Shown: positions 35,915-44,223 of the stretch, in pieces | Position numbering within the stretch: the stretch's first letter is position 1 | How the letters are laid out: each line of letters begins with the position of its first letter | Source: JASLDZ01 sp964242895 | GTDB taxonomy: Bacteria > Pseudomonadota > Alphaproteobacteria > Caulobacterales > Caulobacteraceae | Length of the DNA stretch: 64,000 bases | Direction of reading: 5' to 3' | NCBI GenBank assembly: GCA_964242895.1 | Contig: CAXTBN010000005.1 | Coordinates: 23,970 to 87,969, forward strand | The notes under the pieces: model-generated | Told to the model about the DNA's origin: nothing | Databases searched by the model: none | What the model saw: the letters and a program-made list of their open reading frames with translations, nothing else | Position numbers and translations under genes: made by a program

Positions 35915-36903
35915 ACGCCGTCCCTCAAGAGGTGCCGCTCTCAGAGCGCCTGGGCGCCCTCGCAGCCGCCTTCGACAAGGGCATCCCGTACCGCTGGAAA
36001 GGAATCACCGTCGATCTCGGGACGGGCGGCGTGCTGGATCCGCGTGAGTGGCGGATCCACCTCACCGCGCTTCCCGTCGAGGGCGGCCTTCACCTGACGC
36101 TCGGGTCGCCGGAGCCGGGCGGCGCGGCTGTCCAGGTGCTCGTGCCGTCGTCGCCTCCCCAGCGCTTACACCTGGAGGACGTCCGGGCGGCGCCAGCTGC
36201 CCTCGATGCCGCGGCTGTGCAGATCGCTCGCGCCCAGCTGGTGCAATCGGAACGCGGCATCAGGGCGAAACCGCTGGGCGAGGTGTTCTTCAGCAGACGC
36301 AGCGGCGTTCAAGAGATGTTGGCGTCATCTATGGACGCGAACGGCCTCTGGCCGGCGATGAGCGCGCTGCCTCGCCTCGGAGAGCGGCTCGCCACCTATG
36401 GCCAGGACCCGCGTGTGCTTGAGGTTCAGCGAAGGGTCGCCCGCGGCGAGCGCTTAGCCGCCGAGATCGTGGACGAGTTCAAGGAGGACGGCCTGCCCGA
36501 GCGCGAGGTGGCGATCGGCCTCTTGCTCGCGATGTTCGGCGCCGGCGTGGACACCGGCGTGATCGAGGGGGTGATGGGCGATGAAGTCGCCAAGCGGGGC
36601 GCCGTCGAATCTCAGGCTAAGACCGGCCGGGCGGTGAGAAACGCCGCAGCCGCGAGCGTGAAACTCCGGAAAGGGGCAGCCAACAGAAAGCGGGCGTATG
36701 CGCTTCAGGAGGGCCGCCGCGTCCTGGCTGCATTGGGCGTGGCACGGACACGCGAGCAACTGGCGATCGATGTGAGCGAGAGCTGGAAGATGGAGGGCGT
36801 TGAAGGTCCCCCGGGCCTGCGGACGATCCTCCGTTATCTCCAGACGATCACAGAGGCCGAACTCGCAGGCAGCCCAGATGACACGAGCGTCGCTCATGAC
36901 TGA
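35911..36903 (+). CDS. hypothetical element protein
   Basis: 330 aa from ATG 35911, preceded by GGAG and overlapping the upstream stop by 4 bp. It has a beta-rich N-terminus (WKGITVDLGTGGVLDP), a helical centre (EIVDEFKEDGLPEREVAIGL) and a basic region (SVKLRKGAANRKRAYAL). I find no recognisable domain. Its position between the ParB-like gene and the replication genes suggests DNA metabolism or regulation. The last codons lie in the first unit of a 22-bp tandem repeat. Confidence 0.7.
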   Translation: MNAVPQEVPLSERLGALAAAFDKGIPYRWKGITVDLGTGGVLDPREWRIHLTALPVEGGLHLTLGSPEPGGAAVQVLVPSSPPQRLHLEDVRAAPAALDAAAVQIARAQLVQSERGIRAKPLGEVFFSRRSGVQEMLASSMDANGLWPAMSALPRLGERLATYGQDPRVLEVQRRVARGERLAAEIVDEFKEDGLPEREVAIGLLLAMFGAGVDTGVIEGVMGDEVAKRGAVESQAKTGRAVRNAAAASVKLRKGAANRKRAYALQEGRRVLAALGVARTREQLAIDVSESWKMEGVEGPPGLRTILRYLQTITEAELAGSPDDTSVAHD

Positions 36904-36945
36904 CACCAACGTCGCTCATGACTGACACCAACGTCGCTCGTGGCG
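36880..36945 (+). repeat. three tandem 22-bp repeats
   Basis: The units start at 36880, 36902 and 36924. GACACCAACGTCGCTCATGA is the shared body; unit 1 differs at two internal positions and unit 3 diverges at its last bases. There are no spacers. They overlap the end of the preceding gene and lie 35-100 bp upstream of the gene at 36980. They could be iterons or operators for a protein encoded on the element. Confidence 0.75.
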
Positions 36946-36979
36946 GGCGTCCCGTGTCACGGCCGCTTATGGTTGAGCC

Positions 36980-37174
36980 ATGAGCCCGCTGTCCCCCGCC
37001 CACAATCCGACTGATCGCGACCTCTCCAAGACGGCTGAGCGCCTAGCGAGGATTGAGGCCGCCGGCCTGCTGCACTTGAGCAGCGTCCAGCGGGACTTCG
37101 CGCCAGCGCTCACCGACCCCGAAGTCATCACCCGAATGAAAGCGCTACGCGCCCAACGGCAGGAGGCCGCCTAA
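36980..37174 (+). CDS. small hypothetical element protein
   Basis: 64 aa, ATG start. It is helical and basic at the end (ALRAQRQEAA), with TAERLARIEAAGLLHLSS in the middle. I recognise no family. It follows a block of 22-bp repeats that may control it and is followed 1 bp later by the next gene, preceded by AGGAGG inside its own end. Confidence 0.6.
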   Translation: MSPLSPAHNPTDRDLSKTAERLARIEAAGLLHLSSVQRDFAPALTDPEVITRMKALRAQRQEAA

Positions 37175-37175
37175 C

Positions 37176-37658
37176 ATGGAACACGCTCACGAAAAGGGGG
37201 CGGCGCCGGCCAGGACGCACGCCCCCTCAGTCGAAGAACAAACCGGCAACCGACGTGACACTAAGCCCGGCGGCTTCGGGCTGCAAGGCCGCCACCCGCA
37301 TGTACCGGGCGTCCGGGCGAACAGCACGGGCGAGACGGCGCGTGAGGCGGCGGAGGTCGTACGCACGCTCGCGAAGTCGCTCGAGCGACGGTGTATCGAG
37401 CTTCTCGCCGAGGGCCCGCTCACGCCTGACGAGGCCCATGCGCGGCTGGAGTCAGAGCTCGGCCGTCGGCTGAACATCTACAGCGTGCGACCGAGGTTCA
37501 GCGCCTTGCGAGCACAGGGCCTTGCCGTGGACAGCGGCGAGCGCCGCGCTCCCCCGGGCGGCTGCCGAGCCATCGTCTGGCGTCAGCCCACGCCGGAGGA
37601 GCGCGCCGCCTGGTTTGAGGCTCGCCGGCCGGTCCGCTCGACGGAGGCGCCGCGATGA
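37176..37658 (+). CDS. hypothetical protein with a winged-helix-like C-terminus
   Basis: 160 aa. The N-terminal 50 residues are low in structure. The C-terminal part (LAEGPLTPDEAHARLESELG, then YSVRPRFSALRAQGLA) has the pattern of a winged helix as seen in phage proteins that sit beside replication genes. AGGAGG precedes the start, and the end overlaps the initiator gene by 4 bp. Confidence 0.65.
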   Translation: MEHAHEKGAAPARTHAPSVEEQTGNRRDTKPGGFGLQGRHPHVPGVRANSTGETAREAAEVVRTLAKSLERRCIELLAEGPLTPDEAHARLESELGRRLNIYSVRPRFSALRAQGLAVDSGERRAPPGGCRAIVWRQPTPEERAAWFEARRPVRSTEAPR

Positions 37659-38500
37659 GCTGGCAAGCCACAGCCGCCGCGCTGAAGTTCCGCGGACTGA
37701 AGCCCACCGAGAAGCTGCTCCTGCTTGCGCTGGCGAACTACGCCAACGAAGACAACCAGGTCTGGGTCAAGCAGAAGACGCTCGCAGAGGACACGGAGCT
37801 CTGCAGGCGAACGATCGTCTCGTGCTTCCAGACGCTTGAGGCCGCAGGCGCGCTGACTCGCGAAATCCGCCGGCGAGAGAACGGCTCCCGCTCCTCCGAC
37901 ATCGTGACGCTCACGCTTGAGGGCGGGCGAGCACGACCGGTTCAGCAAGGTGCAAGGCTTGCACGGGGGGTGGTGCAGGGCTTGCACCAGGGTGGTGCAG
38001 GAGTTGCACACCCAGAACCACCACTTGAACCATCAACTGAACCGTCACTGGTGGACTCTCCTAGCCAGGGGGCCGGTTCAGCAACGGTGGACGCTGTAGG
38101 GCGAGACGACGCCCAGACGGCTTTCGAGCTCTGGAACGAGACGGCCAAGCGAGCGGACCTGCCCCCGGCTCGGTCCCTTACGCCCGAGCGACGCCGACAG
38201 ATCACGGCGAGGCTGACGGCGATCAGTGGCCTGGCGGACTGGCGCGAGGCCCTGGCCGCCGTCGAGCGGAGTTCGTTCTGCCGCGGCGGTGGTGACAAGG
38301 GCTGGCGGATCGATCTTGGCTCGCTCTGTCAGGCGAAGACGTTCAATCGCCTCCTGGACGGCTTCTACGACGATCGGCCGAAGCGCGGAGGGGCCGGCCG
38401 GGCTCGCGGCGGTTGGACCGCCCTGGATCAAGCCGCAGCGATGGCGAGCTTCGACGACGGAGACGGCGAGCCGCTGGCCATCACGGGAGCGGTCCATTGA
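37655..38500 (+). CDS. phage-type replication initiator (helix-turn-helix, lambda O-like in layout)
   Basis: 281 aa. The N-terminal HTH_36 domain has LKPTEKLLLLALANYANED, VKQKTLAEDTELCRRTIVS and LEAAGALTREIRRRENGSRS. A flexible linker (about residues 95-150) is encoded by DNA containing three palindromic iteron-like repeats. The C-terminal domain includes LTPERRRQITARLTAI and GWRIDLGSLCQAKTFNRLLDGFY, a common end in phage replisome organisers. A lambda O-like protein binds its origin inside its own gene and recruits helicase through a loader. It overlaps the downstream gene in a TTGA arrangement. Confidence 0.8.
   Translation: MSWQATAAALKFRGLKPTEKLLLLALANYANEDNQVWVKQKTLAEDTELCRRTIVSCFQTLEAAGALTREIRRRENGSRSSDIVTLTLEGGRARPVQQGARLARGVVQGLHQGGAGVAHPEPPLEPSTEPSLVDSPSQGAGSATVDAVGRDDAQTAFELWNETAKRADLPPARSLTPERRRQITARLTAISGLADWREALAAVERSSFCRGGGDKGWRIDLGSLCQAKTFNRLLDGFYDDRPKRGGAGRARGGWTALDQAAAMASFDDGDGEPLAITGAVH
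37950..38009 (+). repeat. three iteron-like palindromes inside the initiator gene (candidate replication origin)
   Basis: GTGCAAGGCTTGCAC (37950-37964), GTGCAGGGCTTGCAC (37973-37987) and GTGCAGGAGTTGCAC (37995-38009) lie 22-23 bp apart, about two helical turns. The first is a perfect inverted repeat (GTGCAA/TTGCAC). An AT-richer stretch follows (about 38015-38055). The layout resembles the lambda origin, in which iterons are embedded in gene O. Confidence 0.75.
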
Positions 38501-39108
38501 GCGCCGTGGCCCTCCCACACCCGGCTCGAGCCGGCTTCGTCTCTAAGACGCTCGCCCGTGTCGAAACGAACCTGCTGTCGACCGTGAAGCTCGCTCAGCA
38601 GGTCCACTCTGAGCGCTGGTGGCTGGCTTCGGCCGAGCTCATCCGCGAAGTCGGCCAGATCACGGCCGAGCGGCTGGAAGGACGGCCCAACTTCCGCGAG
38701 TGGGTTGAGGGCCGCCTCACCGCCCTGCCGGAGGTCCGGCGGCTTGAGGAGCTGGACGCCCAGATCGCGCCCGGCCTCGTCCCCTGCGACACGGACCAAG
38801 CCCGGGTCCTAGTCGCGCTCATGGTGGACGCGTTCCCGAACGCTCGGCCCCATGCGCCGGAGAGTTACCTCGAGACCATGACGTACGAGGTCGGCGCGGC
38901 GCAGCTGGGCGCCGCAGCGGTCGCGGCCGCCACCCGGGAGATCGTCACGACGGCGACCTTCCTGCCGACGGTGGCCGAGCTGCTGAAGGTCGCCGCGGAC
39001 AAGCAGTTCACCCTCACCTTCGTGGTCGGGAAGGTCAGGGAGGCCCGTGACCTTCGCCTCCGCCTTGAGTCCACCCTCGCGGCCGCCGCCCAGGAGGTGG
39101 CCCGATGA
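38497..39108 (+). CDS. phage replication-associated protein (possible helicase loader)
   Basis: 203 aa from TTG 38497 in TTGA overlap with the initiator stop; GTG 38506 is an alternative. The pattern DTDQARVLVALMVDAFPNA, ESYLETMTYEV, AAATREIVTTATFLPTVAEL resembles proteins encoded after phage initiators that adapt the host helicase. There is no Walker motif, so it is not a DnaC-type ATPase. Its position (second gene of an O-P-like pair) supports the assignment more than the sequence does. Confidence 0.6.
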   Translation: MSAVALPHPARAGFVSKTLARVETNLLSTVKLAQQVHSERWWLASAELIREVGQITAERLEGRPNFREWVEGRLTALPEVRRLEELDAQIAPGLVPCDTDQARVLVALMVDAFPNARPHAPESYLETMTYEVGAAQLGAAAVAAATREIVTTATFLPTVAELLKVAADKQFTLTFVVGKVREARDLRLRLESTLAAAAQEVAR

Positions 39109-39416
39109 GCGACCACCACGTCGGCACCGTCGCGAAGAACCGGAGCGAGACGATTCACGTCACGCTGACGGAGTACCGCGGCGTCGACCTGTGCGACGTC
39201 CGTGTGCACGCCAGCTACGACGGCCGCCCCGCAGCACCGACCCGCAAAGGCGTATCGGTGAACGTCCACGTCCTCCCCGAGCTGGTGCGCGTGCTCGCCG
39301 AGGCCGAGGCGGTCGCCCGCGCCGAAGGGCTTCTCCCCTCCTCCGCATCGCCGCCGCCGGCCGGTGATCTCGCGGCTCTCCAGCCCGGCGAGGAGGGCCC
39401 CCATGGCCACCGTTGA
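39105..39416 (+). CDS. PC4/p15-like ssDNA-binding transcriptional coactivator family protein
   Basis: 103 aa, ATGA overlap with the upstream gene. SETIHVTLTEYRGVDLCDVR and PTRKGVSVNVHVLPELVRVL fit the beta-strand pattern of bacterial PC4-like (YdbC) proteins: IRVSLxEYKGxxLxDIRxW then PTxKGIxLxxxxLPEL. These fold as dimers that bind single-stranded DNA. In this position it could protect the replication intermediate or regulate late transcription. Its end overlaps the tail chaperone start by 14 bp. Confidence 0.7.
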   Translation: MSDHHVGTVAKNRSETIHVTLTEYRGVDLCDVRVHASYDGRPAAPTRKGVSVNVHVLPELVRVLAEAEAVARAEGLLPSSASPPPAGDLAALQPGEEGPHGHR

Positions 39417-39906
39417 GGTTCACGAGAAGCCGGCGCCGAAGGCCGGGCGAGGAGAGGTCCACGACGCCTCCGAAGATCCTGGCCAACTCAGCTGGGAGCA
39501 AGCGCGCGAAGCCCGCAAGCGCATCGCCATCACGGTCAAGGACGCGTTCGGGCGCGACATCGGCGTGGGCCACGTGTCGGCGTGGGACCGGATGCGCCTC
39601 GCCGCCATGACCACGCCGGAGGAGGCCGCCTCGGTCGACTTCATGACAAACGCCATCCTCGCGTTCAGCGCGTGGAGGATCGGCGAGTTCACCTTCGGCC
39701 GGATCATGACGCGGCATGAGTTCGATCAGCGCTGCGAGATGCTGGACGATGAAGGCTTCGCAGCTCTCTGGAAAGCATGGATCGAGGTCGGCTGGTTCAA
39801 GCGGAACACACCGACAGAGCAGGAGGCCTCCGCTGAAGCTGACCGCGATAAGGACCAGCTAAAAAACTCTGCCGCCACGCCGCTTTCGCCAACGCAGCGT
39901 GGCTGA
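39403..39906 (+). CDS. phage tail assembly chaperone (G-like, 0-frame product)
   Basis: 167 aa from ATG 39403 with GAGGAGGG upstream. The centre VSAWDRMRLAAMTTPEEAAS and the acidic/helical C-terminus fit small tail assembly chaperones encoded just before the tape measure gene. Close to the 3' end the codons CTA AAA AAC create the heptamer A AAA AAC, a canonical -1 slippery site, after which the -1 frame runs into the next ORF. The 0-frame product stops 13 codons later. G and G-T proteins bind the tape measure protein while the tail grows. Confidence 0.82.
   Translation: MATVEVHEKPAPKAGRGEVHDASEDPGQLSWEQAREARKRIAITVKDAFGRDIGVGHVSAWDRMRLAAMTTPEEAASVDFMTNAILAFSAWRIGEFTFGRIMTRHEFDQRCEMLDDEGFAALWKAWIEVGWFKRNTPTEQEASAEADRDKDQLKNSAATPLSPTQRG
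39861..39867 (+). promoter_or_regulatory. programmed -1 ribosomal frameshift site (A AAA AAC)
   Basis: A AAA AAC is in the correct register for -1 slippage of the frame starting at 39403 (codons AAA 39862 and AAC 39865). After slippage the frame has no stop until TGA at 40053-40055, adding about 62 residues (LCRHAAFANAAWLMKNG...). A GC-rich downstream segment could form a stimulatory structure. Confidence 0.8.
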
Positions 39907-40055
39907 TGAAGAACGGCGTCCCCTTCCACACCGCCTTTGACGCTCCGGCTGATTACGTGCCGGACGATCAGTTCAAGAACGCGCTCATCATCGTGCTCGG
40001 CGAGCTGTCCGGCGGCGAGTGGGATTGGGCAACCATGAGCTGGAGGAAGGGCTGA
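39906..40055 (+). CDS. tail assembly chaperone T segment (C-terminal part of the frameshift product)
   Basis: 49 codons from ATG 39906 (overlapping the previous stop as TGATG) to TGA 40055. It lies in the -1 frame of the chaperone gene. Read from the slippery site, the continuous segment is about 62 residues, with VPFHTAFDAPADYVPDDQ and LGELSGGEWDWATMSWRKG. Tryptophan-rich C-termini are usual for the T part of G-T fusions. It may also be translated independently from its ATG. Confidence 0.75.
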   Translation: MKNGVPFHTAFDAPADYVPDDQFKNALIIVLGELSGGEWDWATMSWRKG

Positions 40056-40567
40056 TGAAGTTCGCCAGCATCGGCGCCTTCGTGGGCCACCTCGCCAAGA
40101 CGGCTCACGAGATGAAGGAGCGCGAGGAGCACGCCGTCGAGCGCGCCCTGGTGGTGATCGAAAAGGACGCCAAGGCGCGGCTGGGCGAGTACCAGCCCGC
40201 CACAGGCCCGTTCCCTGGCTGGCCCAGCCTGGCCGACAGCACGCAGGCCGATCGCGAGCGTCAGGGGTACGCCGGCGATGAGCCGCTCCTGCGCGACGGA
40301 ACGCTGCAGCGCGCCATCGTCCACGAGGCGCACGGTCCTCGAGGCACGGTGGGCGTGAAGGACGGAGGGACTGAGCCCGGGGGCGACGCCTCTGTCGGCC
40401 AGGTCGCCGCCTACATGGAAAACGGGACGGCCAAGGCGCCGCCGCGGCCCTTCATGGGCCCAGCCGGCTACGCGAAGGGCGCTGAAGCCGCCCAGGCCGC
40501 CGGCGAGGAGCTCGTCTCCGTCCTGGTGGGCCATCGCGTCCACCTTCCCCTTCCCAAAGCCAAGTAG
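40055..40567 (+). CDS. HK97 gp10-like phage protein (tail completion/terminator type)
   Basis: 170 aa from ATG 40055, overlapping the previous stop (TGATG) with GGAGGAAGG upstream. The pattern AVERALVVIEKDAKARLGEY, GEPLLRDGTLQRAIVHE-like and VAAYMENGTAKAPPRPFMGP matches the gp10-like family (head-tail joining or tail terminator). In complete phages it acts at the head-proximal end of the tail. It is directly before the tape measure gene. Confidence 0.75.
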   Translation: MKFASIGAFVGHLAKTAHEMKEREEHAVERALVVIEKDAKARLGEYQPATGPFPGWPSLADSTQADRERQGYAGDEPLLRDGTLQRAIVHEAHGPRGTVGVKDGGTEPGGDASVGQVAAYMENGTAKAPPRPFMGPAGYAKGAEAAQAAGEELVSVLVGHRVHLPLPKAK

Positions 40568-40581
40568 AGGAGCGCGCCGCG

Positions 40582-43104
40582 ATGTTCGGAGGGTTCTCAG
40601 TCGGCGTCGACCTGATGCTCGCGTCCAACGCCGAGAAGGTGCTCGGCATCCTCGGGGCGGAGCTGACGGGCGTCGAGAGCAAGGCCAGCCGGCTCAAGGC
40701 CGAGCTCGGGACCGTGAAGGCCGCGTTCGTCGGCGCTTTCGCGGTGGGCGCCGCGAAAGAGCTGCTCGGGGTCATGGACGACATGATCAAGAAGGGCGCT
40801 GACCTTGAACAGCAGCTCTACCGCATCGCCACGGCGGGCTACACGAAGACGGACATCGCTGAGTTCAAGAAGAACGCCACGAAGGTCGCCGGCCAGTTCC
40901 GCAACGTCAATGAGAAGGAGCTGCTCAAGCTGACGCTGGAGACGTCGGCTGTCTACGGCGACCCGAAGACCGCGATGAAGTTCCTGCCGATCTCGGCGGC
41001 CTACATCGCCGCTGAGAAGTTCCGCCACCCCGAGAACCCCGAGGGCGCCGCCGCCATCGCGGAGGACGCGATCTTCAAGGTGCTCCGCTCTGAGGAGTTT
41101 CGCGGGCTCGCGCAGGATCCGCGCGAGGTCAAGCGCGGCCTCGCCGCCTCGCTCAAGGGCCAGGAGGTGTTCGGCGACCAGTTCGACCCGGCCATCGGCT
41201 TCCAGTTCATGAAGTACCTGCGCCTGTCCGGGCGCTACGTGAGCGACCGGTTCCTGAACGGCCCCGGCCTGATCGTGGCCCAGGAGATGGGCGGATCGAA
41301 CGCCGGCAACTCGCACAACATGGTCATGCAGGCGCTCGTCGGTGGGCACGCCAACAAATCGGCCATTGAAGAGATGATGAAGGTCGGCATGATCGACCAG
41401 AACAAGGTCGACAAGGTCGGCGGGAAGAACTGGCACTACGACATCAGCAGAGCCGTCCCAGACGTCAAGCTCCTGCAGTCGGACTTCGACCTCTGGGCGC
41501 AGCAGCACATCAAGGTGCCGGTGGACGCCTTCACGAAGGGCGACCTTTCAAAGCGGGACCAAGAGCTCCGGAAGATTTTCGGCCGAGCGACGCAGCAGCA
41601 GTACGCCGAGCTCATGGCCTGGCAGACGGGCCCGGGCGGGCGCTTCGCGAAGGACGTCGGCCTCCTGGGCCAGGCCCTCTCACCAGAGCAGGCGGTGGCA
41701 ACCGCAGGGGACAACCTCGCCACCGCGGGCCAGAACCTCGCGACGCAAGTTGACCGCATCGCAACCAACGTCGGCGCGGTGGGAGCGCGGATGGAAGGGC
41801 ACGTCGCGAAGGCAGCCCTGCCGACGTTGAGCGGTCTCGCGGACCGTACGGGGACCGACGAACGACTGAACCAGATCCTCTTCGGAGCTGGCGTTACGAC
41901 CGCCCTCGGCCTTGGTGGTGTCATCGCTTACCAGGGGATCAAGGTAGGCAGCCGTATGTGGAAGGCGCTCAACCCGCCCAAGCTGCCGGACGACGAGGGT
42001 GGTCCAAGCGAGCCGGGAGCTGGCGGCCCTCGAGCACCGAACGGGCCGTCTGGCGGGAACGACGAAGGCGGCGGCGCGACCCGGGCCAGGCCTAGCGTCC
42101 GGCCTCGGCCCACGGTGCGCGACCTTCCGCCGAAGCTCCGCCCACCGGGGCCGCGCCTGTCACCGGCGGAGCGTGCGGCCGCTACGGCGCGCGCGATGGC
42201 TCCTGACCGGGAGGCGACGCCGGAGGAGCGGGCCAGCCCATCGGTGAAAGCGCGCCCACCCTCTCGGGCCGGCGCGCCTCTGACCCGCATCAATCCCGCG
42301 AGCCCGCCAGAGCCGCAGGGAGCGCGCGTGGCGGCCTCCGCGCGTCCGCCGGGTGCAGGAGCGCCTCGCGTGCGACTTGGGCCTCAGGCGCCCCTTAGAC
42401 CGCCGCCTCGGCCCGACCCGCTCCGCCTTCGGCCGCCCGGAACCGAGCACATCGACTTGCGCACGACTGCCGGGGCCGGCGCAGGGAAGGCCGTTGGGGT
42501 CGTGGCCGAGGGCGCGGTCGAACGCGTGGGCGCCGGCCTCATGGGGAAGGTCGTCGGGCGGCTGCTCCTGGCTCCCGTGTCCGAGATGATGATGGGCTGG
42601 GACACGCTTCAGGGGATGAAGCGCAACCAGGAGACCTACGGCGCAGGCGCGTGGGCCTGGCTCACGCACAACCGCGCCATGAGCGAGCGTGCATACGCCC
42701 GGATGGAAACCACTGGCTTGAACGTCGGAGGTCGGGGCGGCCCCGGTCAACCCCGCAACCTTCAAGGCCCATTGGCGGCCACCGTGCCCGAGGATGCGAA
42801 GCTCCGCGCCGCCTACGGAACCACGATCAAGGCCGTGAACGACCTAGGCGCGGCCAGCGCGGCGGCGGCGAAGGACCAGATCGCGGTCGGCAAGGCCGCG
42901 CGCGACTTCACCAGCGCCTTGATCGCCATGGCGCAGCAGGCGCGCACGATCCAGCTGACTTCAATCACAAACCTCGACGGTCGTCAGGTGGCGAAGACGG
43001 TCACCGAGCACCAGGCGCACGCCGCTGGCGGCCCCCGCGGCACTCGGCGTCAGGACACCAGCGCCAACCTGCCCGCCGTGTTCGCCCCCTATCCCGGCCC
43101 GTAG
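40582..43104 (+). CDS. phage tail tape measure protein
   Basis: 840 aa from ATG 40582 with AGAGGAGCG upstream. It has a long helical N-terminal half, a hydrophobic segment near residues 435-455 (FGAGVTTALGLGGVIAYQGI) and a Pro/Arg-rich region (about 470-620), then helical and hydrophobic sequence to the end. Length, composition and position after the chaperones identify a tape measure protein, which sets tail length and may help DNA or effector passage. At roughly 1.5 angstrom per residue the tail would be about 125 nm if all residues count. Confidence 0.85.
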   Translation: MFGGFSVGVDLMLASNAEKVLGILGAELTGVESKASRLKAELGTVKAAFVGAFAVGAAKELLGVMDDMIKKGADLEQQLYRIATAGYTKTDIAEFKKNATKVAGQFRNVNEKELLKLTLETSAVYGDPKTAMKFLPISAAYIAAEKFRHPENPEGAAAIAEDAIFKVLRSEEFRGLAQDPREVKRGLAASLKGQEVFGDQFDPAIGFQFMKYLRLSGRYVSDRFLNGPGLIVAQEMGGSNAGNSHNMVMQALVGGHANKSAIEEMMKVGMIDQNKVDKVGGKNWHYDISRAVPDVKLLQSDFDLWAQQHIKVPVDAFTKGDLSKRDQELRKIFGRATQQQYAELMAWQTGPGGRFAKDVGLLGQALSPEQAVATAGDNLATAGQNLATQVDRIATNVGAVGARMEGHVAKAALPTLSGLADRTGTDERLNQILFGAGVTTALGLGGVIAYQGIKVGSRMWKALNPPKLPDDEGGPSEPGAGGPRAPNGPSGGNDEGGGATRARPSVRPRPTVRDLPPKLRPPGPRLSPAERAAATARAMAPDREATPEERASPSVKARPPSRAGAPLTRINPASPPEPQGARVAASARPPGAGAPRVRLGPQAPLRPPPRPDPLRLRPPGTEHIDLRTTAGAGAGKAVGVVAEGAVERVGAGLMGKVVGRLLLAPVSEMMMGWDTLQGMKRNQETYGAGAWAWLTHNRAMSERAYARMETTGLNVGGRGGPGQPRNLQGPLAATVPEDAKLRAAYGTTIKAVNDLGAASAAAAKDQIAVGKAARDFTSALIAMAQQARTIQLTSITNLDGRQVAKTVTEHQAHAAGGPRGTRRQDTSANLPAVFAPYPGP

Positions 43105-43113
43105 GAGCGCGCC

Positions 43114-44223
43114 TTGCCCTTCGCAGCCTCTCCCGGTTCTGACACCTCCTCTGGCGGCGCCGTCCGTCAGCCCCGCGCGATCCTGCGCATCAACGGCCAG
43201 CCGATCGGCGGCTGGGTCCGGTGGGAGGTCGAACAGAACGACTTCACGCACCCGGACACGATGCACGTCAGCTTCGCTCTCGGCGGCCTGCCGGTGGGCA
43301 AGGGCGTCGATTGGTTCGCGACGCAGGACAATTTGGACGTCGAGGTGTTCGCCGGCTTCCCGGCCGACCCCGCCAACTACACCGCCGCTGACCTGACCAG
43401 CGTTCTCTTGGCGCGGGCCGACGAACTGAACGTCCGCGCTGCGCAGGGGGTGCTTGAGCTGGAGTGTCGTGACCTGACCAGCATCTTGACCGACGTGAAG
43501 ACGAGCGAGAAGTTCCAAGGGCTCACGAGCTCGCAGGTCGTGGAGCAGATGGCCGCGAGGTACGGCCTGATCCCCAAGGTGACGCCTACGACCACGCGCG
43601 TCGCCCGCTACTACCAGATCGAGCACGTCGCTCTGCAGGACGACCGGCCCGTCTGGGACCTCCTCACCTGGCTCGCGAAGGAGGAGCAGTTCGACTGCTA
43701 CGTGAAGGGCTACGAGCTCCACTTCCACCCCAAGGTCGCCCCGGACGCCAACCCCTACCCGCTTCAGGTCAAGATCGGCCCGCAGGGGCAGTACACCGGC
43801 GCCTTCCTCACCTTCGACCTCACCCGCGAGCTGACGATCGCGAAGGACATCGCCGTCACGGTTCGCAGCTGGAACAAGAAGTCGAAGAAGGCGCACGTCG
43901 TGAAGGCTGTGCGCTCCAAGAGCGGTGGCAAGCACGTCCAGGAGTATAGCTTCACGATCCCGGGCCTGACGCCGCAGCAAGCCCAGGAACGGGCGAACCA
44001 GCTGCTCGCCGAGATCAGCAAGCACGAGATGAAGCTGGCATGGACGGCGCCGGCCGACCCCGGGCTGACGATGGGCCACACGATCCACATCAGCGGGACC
44101 GGGACGGCCTTTGATCAAGCCTACTACCCCGACACGATTGAGCGCTCCATGAGCGCAGACGAGGGGTTCACCATGCGGGTGACCGCGAAGAACCACTCCC
44201 CCGGAACGGAGCCCCAACTGTGA
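43114..44223 (+). CDS. gpD-like tail hub (phage late control D / gp27-type)
   Basis: 369 aa from TTG 43114 with GGAG upstream. It starts with RAILRINGQPIGGWVRWEVE and HVSFALGGLP, and continues with LTSSQVVEQMAARYGLIPKV, WDLLTWLAKEEQFDCYV and QAQERANQLLAEISKHEMKL, the order of the P2 gpD/late control family. Three copies form the hub that holds the spike at the end of the tail tube. The next gene starts in GTGA overlap. The hub is found in contractile phages and contractile injection systems. Confidence 0.85.
   Translation: MPFAASPGSDTSSGGAVRQPRAILRINGQPIGGWVRWEVEQNDFTHPDTMHVSFALGGLPVGKGVDWFATQDNLDVEVFAGFPADPANYTAADLTSVLLARADELNVRAAQGVLELECRDLTSILTDVKTSEKFQGLTSSQVVEQMAARYGLIPKVTPTTTRVARYYQIEHVALQDDRPVWDLLTWLAKEEQFDCYVKGYELHFHPKVAPDANPYPLQVKIGPQGQYTGAFLTFDLTRELTIAKDIAVTVRSWNKKSKKAHVVKAVRSKSGGKHVQEYSFTIPGLTPQQAQERANQLLAEISKHEMKLAWTAPADPGLTMGHTIHISGTGTAFDQAYYPDTIERSMSADEGFTMRVTAKNHSPGTEPQL

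Noticed and set aside
36880..36945. Possible CRISPR array
   Set aside because: The 22-bp repeats are directly adjacent with no spacers, and there are no cas genes.
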